DNA of 64,000 bases. Source: Pontederia crassipes. Lineage: Eukaryota > Streptophyta > Magnoliopsida > Commelinales > Pontederiaceae. Of this stretch, positions 59,511-64,000 are shown piece by piece; position 1 is the first letter of the stretch; each line of letters opens with the position of its first letter. The DNA is taken from positions 50,005,975-50,069,974 of the forward strand of contig CM060195.1 of assembly GCA_030549335.1 (NCBI GenBank). The letters are read 5' to 3'. Under the pieces are notes generated by a model that saw nothing but the letters and a program-made list of their open reading frames with translations, was not told the origin of the DNA and made no database searches. Made by a program: the position numbers and the translations under genes.

Positions 59511-60492
59511 TCAGTATGGCAGCGACGTATGCCAGAGCAGATCAGAAGGGAGCTGCCCGCTGAAGATGGACAAGCCGCCGCCGGGAGCGCCGCCGCTGGG
59601 ATGGTGATCGTAGAAGTAGTTGCCCTGTGGATATTGGTGCTTCGGTGCTTGGCCTTGGTCGTCCTCGACGTTTTCCTCCTCGTCGAAGTCATCGTCCTGA
59701 TGGGGTTCGGCTTCCAGGGCAACTCCGCCGTTGGCGTCGCCCTCCTCCTCCGCCGGCAGGTGGTGGACAGTGGGGTCAGAGAAGGCGGCCACCACCACTA
59801 CCAATGTCCCTGCTGTCACCAGTGGGCCTATCACCGTGCCTCCCAGCACACGACCTTGCTGTCCTGACAACAACACCTTTAGTTCATCGGCGCCGCCGAA
59901 GACGACGGTCTCCGATATAGTCGGCGGTAAGAAGGTGGCGGAGACGGAGAGGACATCGAACCGGCCGCCGTAGAGTGAAGGTCGAGGCGCTCGAAGGGGA
60001 CGGCTGTCCGGGCTGACGAAGGCTCACGTTGGCGACCTCGCCACTGACGCCGAGGACGCAGATGCCAACCCCGTGGCGACGGGAGAAGGCGGCGAGGGCG
60101 AGGGCGACGTCGCGTCCCCCGGAAATTTTCAGAATATGCGCTCGCATGCCGCCGGTCGAAGAAGGGAGGAAAGAAGAAGGCGTCAGGACGGCGACTTCCG
60201 GTGCGGCGACGATCGCGGCACGAGGCGGCTTGGGCTTGTTCTTGGAGCCCGGCGGGCGGCCTCTCCGGCGCTTGACCATCTCGATGCTCGCCCCATCCTC
60301 GCGCCTCTCTGGTTGGCCCTCGCCGGCGCCGCTGTCCCTGCGTCTCTTGTTCAGCTCCTGGTAGCCTCTGCTGTCCACCTCCTCGGAGCAGCAGTTCATA
60401 TCTGATGATGACGCCGGCTGCACCTTGGCACGCGGACCTGGTGGAAAGAGAAGCGAGAAGGCTTGGAGTTGTTGGAGGCGTCGATAGATCAT
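59511..60492 (-). pseudogene. AT-hook motif nuclear-localised (AHL) protein gene with apparent frameshift
   Basis: AHL proteins bind AT-rich DNA through an AT-hook and assemble through a PPC/DUF296 domain in the nucleus. Counting from the Met at 60399 (MNCCSEE), residues 44-59 are a type-I AT-hook (RRRGRPPGSKNKPKPP) and 85-143 the first half of PPC (MRAHILKISGGRDV, GICVLGVSGEVANVSLRQP). Near 59970-59980 the frame is lost. The other half continues one frame over: YGGRFDVLSVSATFLPP, SGQQGRVLGGTVIGPL, VVVVAAFSDPTVHHLP, an acidic linker, and a stop at 59511. A 2-bp loss in CTCT, or a 1-bp gain, explains it. No splice signals suit an intron there. It may be a real null allele or a sequencing error, because both halves are otherwise well kept. 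An upstream in-frame Met (60492) gives 31 more residues of doubtful value. Confidence 0.88.
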
Positions 60493-60545
60493 ATAGGACC
60501 TAAAAAGATGTACATGACGATGACGGGAGACGGCTTTTTTTTGGC

Positions 60546-60546
60546 T

Positions 60547-60600
<54 letters not shown>
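60546..60600 (-). repeat. (GA)n tract upstream of the AHL gene
   Basis: About 25 GA units; (TC)n on the gene's strand, 60-200 bases upstream of the likely start. GA-repeat tracts in plant leaders are known binding sites for BBR/BPC factors, so a regulatory role is possible. Confidence 0.75.
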
Positions 60601-60604
<4 letters not shown>

Positions 60605-61855
60605 AGAGTGGGGTCAAGTTGGTTGGAACTCGGAAATGAGGAGAGATGAAATGGACGGAAATCATGTTGTGTTAGCAGATGTGGATTTGGATTTTTTTGT
60701 TTTGTTAAATTTTACTTATAAAATTATATATAATTTTAATTTTATAAAGTTGAATATGAAAATATGCACTAATTTCATACAATATGATTGACTTTCAAAA
60801 TATCTTGATGATAAAATGGTAGACACGTGACACTCAAAATCTTATCTTTTTAATTTTTTTACCCGATTTGAAGTTAAAAAAACTCAAGGTCCGTTAAGAG
60901 TTTTCAATTTAGAATTTTGAAATTATTAATTTGATCAAAGAGAATGTTGTTAAATTAGTTTAAAATTAATTTTAATAAATGTTTGGATGAGAAATGGGAA
61001 AAGGTACAATATATTCTTTTGAAAAAGATAAATTATATGTTGAAATGGAATTACGATAAATAATTATTTTGTAAGAAATATATTTTAAAATATAATATAT
61101 TCATAAGATAATAACAAATATTAAATAATCATATTATACATAATAAATAAAATATTTAATATGACTTATCTTTAAATATTTGTACAATGCCTAATTTATT
61201 TAGTCTAGTAATTAATGAATAATTTTTTTTATGGCAAGTTTAGAATCTTTATTAACTCAACCAAATAAGCTATATAATATTTAATAATAAATTATTACTA
61301 GTTAATTAAAATTTAAAATTGGGTTAATTAAAATTTAAAGATAAAATTCAAAATGCATTGATAAGCTAAAAAATTAACGTGATAGAATGTGAGAGAGAAG
61401 AGAGAAGAAAAAAAAAACTAAAAAAAAAGTCATGTAAAAAGTAAAAATATGGAGGAGCGAAAACAGTGAAGTGTTAGGGGCTTCCTCATTCTTCTCCGGC
61501 TTAGAAGTGGTTGACTAAGCTTATAATTGAAAGCATTTATTTTATATGTTTATAATGTTTTAAAAAAACAATTTGGGAAACTCCAATTTATTTTGTAGAA
61601 GGAATAAATTGATAATTTAATAAATAAATATATTATTTTATCCTTAGAATATAACATAACTTTTTTATATGTTTCATCTATTATAATATTAAGTTTTTTT
61701 ATCATTTGACTAAAATAATATTTTTTAAGTTTTTTCTTATCAAATACGTGATTGCTTATTTTTTAAAATCACTTTCAGCTGTTAAATTACTTAGTAATAT
61801 TTTAACTTATCAATTATTTTATATTCAAAACAGGTCATTCCTCCCACGTCATCAC
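60601..61855. other. AT-rich spacer upstream of the AHL gene
   Basis: Strongly AT-rich, with no supportable gene or element ends. Confidence 0.5.
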
Positions 61856-62273
61856 TAGAGGTATTCACGAGTCGGATTTGACCCAACTTAACTCGTCCAA
61901 TTTTTATCGGGTTGAGTCGAGTCGGGTCAGCCCACTTTGGGAGGTTGGGTTGGATCAAATCGAGTTGGATCAGGTCGGGTTACTCGACCAACATTTTTTT
62001 TAAATTTTTTTTCTTACTACTTCTTTATTATTTAATATAAAATATTATATAATATTTATTTAAAAAGCATGAAATAACTTATTCAATATTTAAACATTAT
62101 TTTACACATTTAAAATATATTTTTTATTTTTATACATAATATAAACTGAAAAACTATAAAAAATAAAAAATCGAATCTTCGAGTCGAGCCAAAAAATTTC
62201 GACTCGTACTGGACCTAATCTGGCCCAAACTGATTGAGATCGAATCGGATTATTGAGCTCATTGAACACCCAA
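61856..62273. mobile_element. hAT-like MITE
   Basis: 418 bp with related inverted ends (TAGAGGTATTCACGAG at the left; TTGGGTGTTCAATGAG on the opposite strand at the right) and an 8-bp flanking duplication with one mismatch, GTCATCAC (61848-61855) and GCCATCAC (62274-62281). The arms are GC-richer, with repeated GGGTCGGGT and GACTCG words in inverted arrangement; the centre is AT-rich. It has no coding capacity. Confidence 0.65.
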
Positions 62274-62281
62274 GCCATCAC

Positions 62282-64000
62282 GGTAGAATCCATTAGAATT
62301 ATATCTAATTAAATATTCATTTTGACCTCGTTCTGGGGAATCGTTAGGACCTTTATTTAATCAAATTAATAAGTCAGATGAATAAACTTCTCAAATCTGA
62401 TAACAGTGTTCAGCGATTTCAGAGATTAGAATGAAATGAGGTTTTGTGCTTTGTTTTTATCTAGTAATGTAACTTTATCAGCCGTACGTATCAGGATCTC
62501 ACTGTTAAAAATAAAACAGTCAAACATTTTCCGGAATCATCACTACTAATCCACATGTTGGTAATTCTCCGAATCTTTAAACCAATACTAAAACTCAAAT
62601 GGTAGTGATAGCTCCTCAATATAAATTATTTTAATTTTTTTATCTTTTATTTGTATTAGGAAAAGATCTAATGTCTTAATTCTTATGAAATTTAAAATAA
62701 ACCTTGTAGATCTTTTATGTTTTGTGCATGTGCTTTTTTCTTTAATATTTTTTTTACCAATACCATATTTCAAATGGGATTAGCTAAAGTTCAGTAATCT
62801 TTTAAGAATTAGAGCTACTAAAAAATATATGATAATTCAATATGGAAAATACTATTTTGGGAAGAAGAAGACAAGACGACCTTTATAATATATATAGGAA
62901 AGGTTGGTGAAAGGTGGACAGAGGGAAGGAAAGGCACACAGGCAACGAGGCACGAGAGTTTGAACAGGTAGTAGGACTTTTCGGAAAGAAAGGGATAGAG
63001 ACGAAGGATCCAATCAGCTCCGGCACAGAGATTTGGTTGGCCGGATTGCGGTGGTGATCTTGCCGTAATGGACGCTACATGCATGCGGTCATGAAAGAAG
63101 AAGCTCAACGTCATCTTCCGAAGTTACCTTAATGGTGGAGGGATTAAAATAGTGTTCACGCCAGTTGATATGAACCAATACAACCCTGGCTGGAAAGGAT
63201 GGATACCCACCATTCCATGCACATTCCTAGTTGCAGTGGATAACATGCAACAGGTGATGAGCCGCATGCAACTTTTTCCTTTTGTCACTTCTTTGCCCAC
63301 TGGAATCTGCTCTAAATGCGACAGATCAACACTGCTACAAGTTCGTTGGTTAAAAGCATTTGTCACCTTGAAGGTTAAATCCGGCATAGTGTTTATTTTT
63401 ATAAAAAATAGTCAAATGATATGAAAGTGTCATGCTTTGTATGATGAACATGTATCTAGATATTGTGAGAACATCACTGTCTTTTAGGCCCTTCGATTGC
63501 TGGCTCTCGATGGCTTCTGGCTTTTTGCCAACTCAGGGTACAGCACAGATGCAGCAACCTCCAAATTCCTCAGCTCATGTGATGTTTCATGCTAAGCTAG
63601 CAAATGACACGAGCTGCTTAAACAGCTTCCTCTTTTGTTTTTCTTCGGTTACTCAGGCTTGAAATAACATCTTTCTTGGTAACTCCTCTTCCAGGCTTGA
63701 AAGATAACCAGACTGCTAGTTTGTGAGGAGAATGTAAAGATAACTCTATGACTGAATCTTAAAGATCATGAGAATTATTCAATCCATAAGTCACTTTTGA
63801 ACTTGACATCTCGAGGAAGGTAATTTGTTCCTACAATTCAAAGCAACTTTGCATCTGTTATCTAGGACTTGCTCTTGGAAACTGACACCATGAGCAAGGC
63901 CAATAGAACATTATAGTTGAGAGCCAGCAATTTGTAGGCGAACTTTGTATGATTGAGCAAAAAGGACTCGGTTGACTAGACTATTAGCTAGCCTTTACTT
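62282..64000. other. Spacer at the right edge
   Basis: A TATA-like sequence on the minus strand (CTATATATATTATAAA, about 62903-62888) has no recognisable gene after it. The less AT-rich part 63000-63720 may contain exons of a gene continuing past the window, but no domain could be read in any frame. Confidence 0.4.

Noticed and set aside
59499-60405. Several plus-strand frames of 80-122 codons
   Set aside because: Antisense of the GC-rich AHL gene, whose minus strand has clear AT-hook and PPC motifs.
63124-63662. Frames of 76-90 codons at the right edge as a gene
   Set aside because: No recognisable domain and no clear splice structure; recorded only as possible exons of an unknown gene.

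Overview
The window is nuclear DNA of a flowering plant. Spliced genes with plant-specific families (a MADS-box gene of the SVP type, an AT-hook PPC protein, an AP-4 mu subunit, an organellar seryl-tRNA synthetase), plant L1, RTE, Ty3/gypsy and Ty1/copia elements, and long AT-rich spacers all say so. The single-exon DnaJ-like gene and the AT-hook gene are very GC-rich at third positions against an AT-rich background, which suggests a monocot outside the grasses. That last step is inference.

Layout: 1.5-6.2 kb, an eight-exon SVP/StMADS11-type MADS gene (minus) with one apparent GC-AG intron. 7.0-13.1 kb, a nearly full-length but dead L1 LINE (minus) with a 10-bp target duplication, about 840 bp upstream of the MADS start codon. 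13.1-17.2 kb, AT-rich spacer with two MITE candidates. 17.2-29.8 kb, a broken Ty3/gypsy fossil of the Athila/Tat kind, split between protease and reverse transcriptase by a broken Ty1/copia fossil (19.8-24.8 kb) that carries three LTR copies in tandem. 29.8-32.1 kb, repeat-derived spacer. 32.2-33.4 kb, a single-exon DnaJ-like gene (plus) without the HPD triad. 34.9-36.3 kb, a probable non-coding snoRNA host gene (minus) with three copies of one C/D-box-like RNA and a telo-box/site-II promoter. 37.4-41.4 kb, a ten-exon organellar seryl-tRNA synthetase (minus). 41.4-51.5 kb, AT-rich, almost gene-free spacer. 51.6-58.1 kb, a thirteen-exon AP-4 mu gene (plus). 59.5-60.5 kb, an AT-hook/PPC gene (minus) with an apparent frameshift. 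61.9-62.3 kb, a hAT-like MITE.

The host genes do not form a pathway. They cover transcription control (MADS, AHL), organelle translation (SerRS), vesicle sorting (AP-4) and probably RNA modification (snoRNA). The exon models for SerRS and AP-4 mu sum to exact open frames of 535 and 451 codons, so they are firm. The MADS model gives 229 codons; its first seven exons are firm and its last exon is tentative.

The most interesting signals are the tandem triplicate C/D-like RNA with its own promoter; five insertions of one RTE family (one LINE 3' end, three short SINE-like copies, one 45-bp tail), each with a clean target duplication and all in introns; and a recurring family of 13-15-bp palindromic words (pattern AACnCGG-N-CCGnGTT) in the non-coding parts of the gypsy fossil and in the flank beside it.
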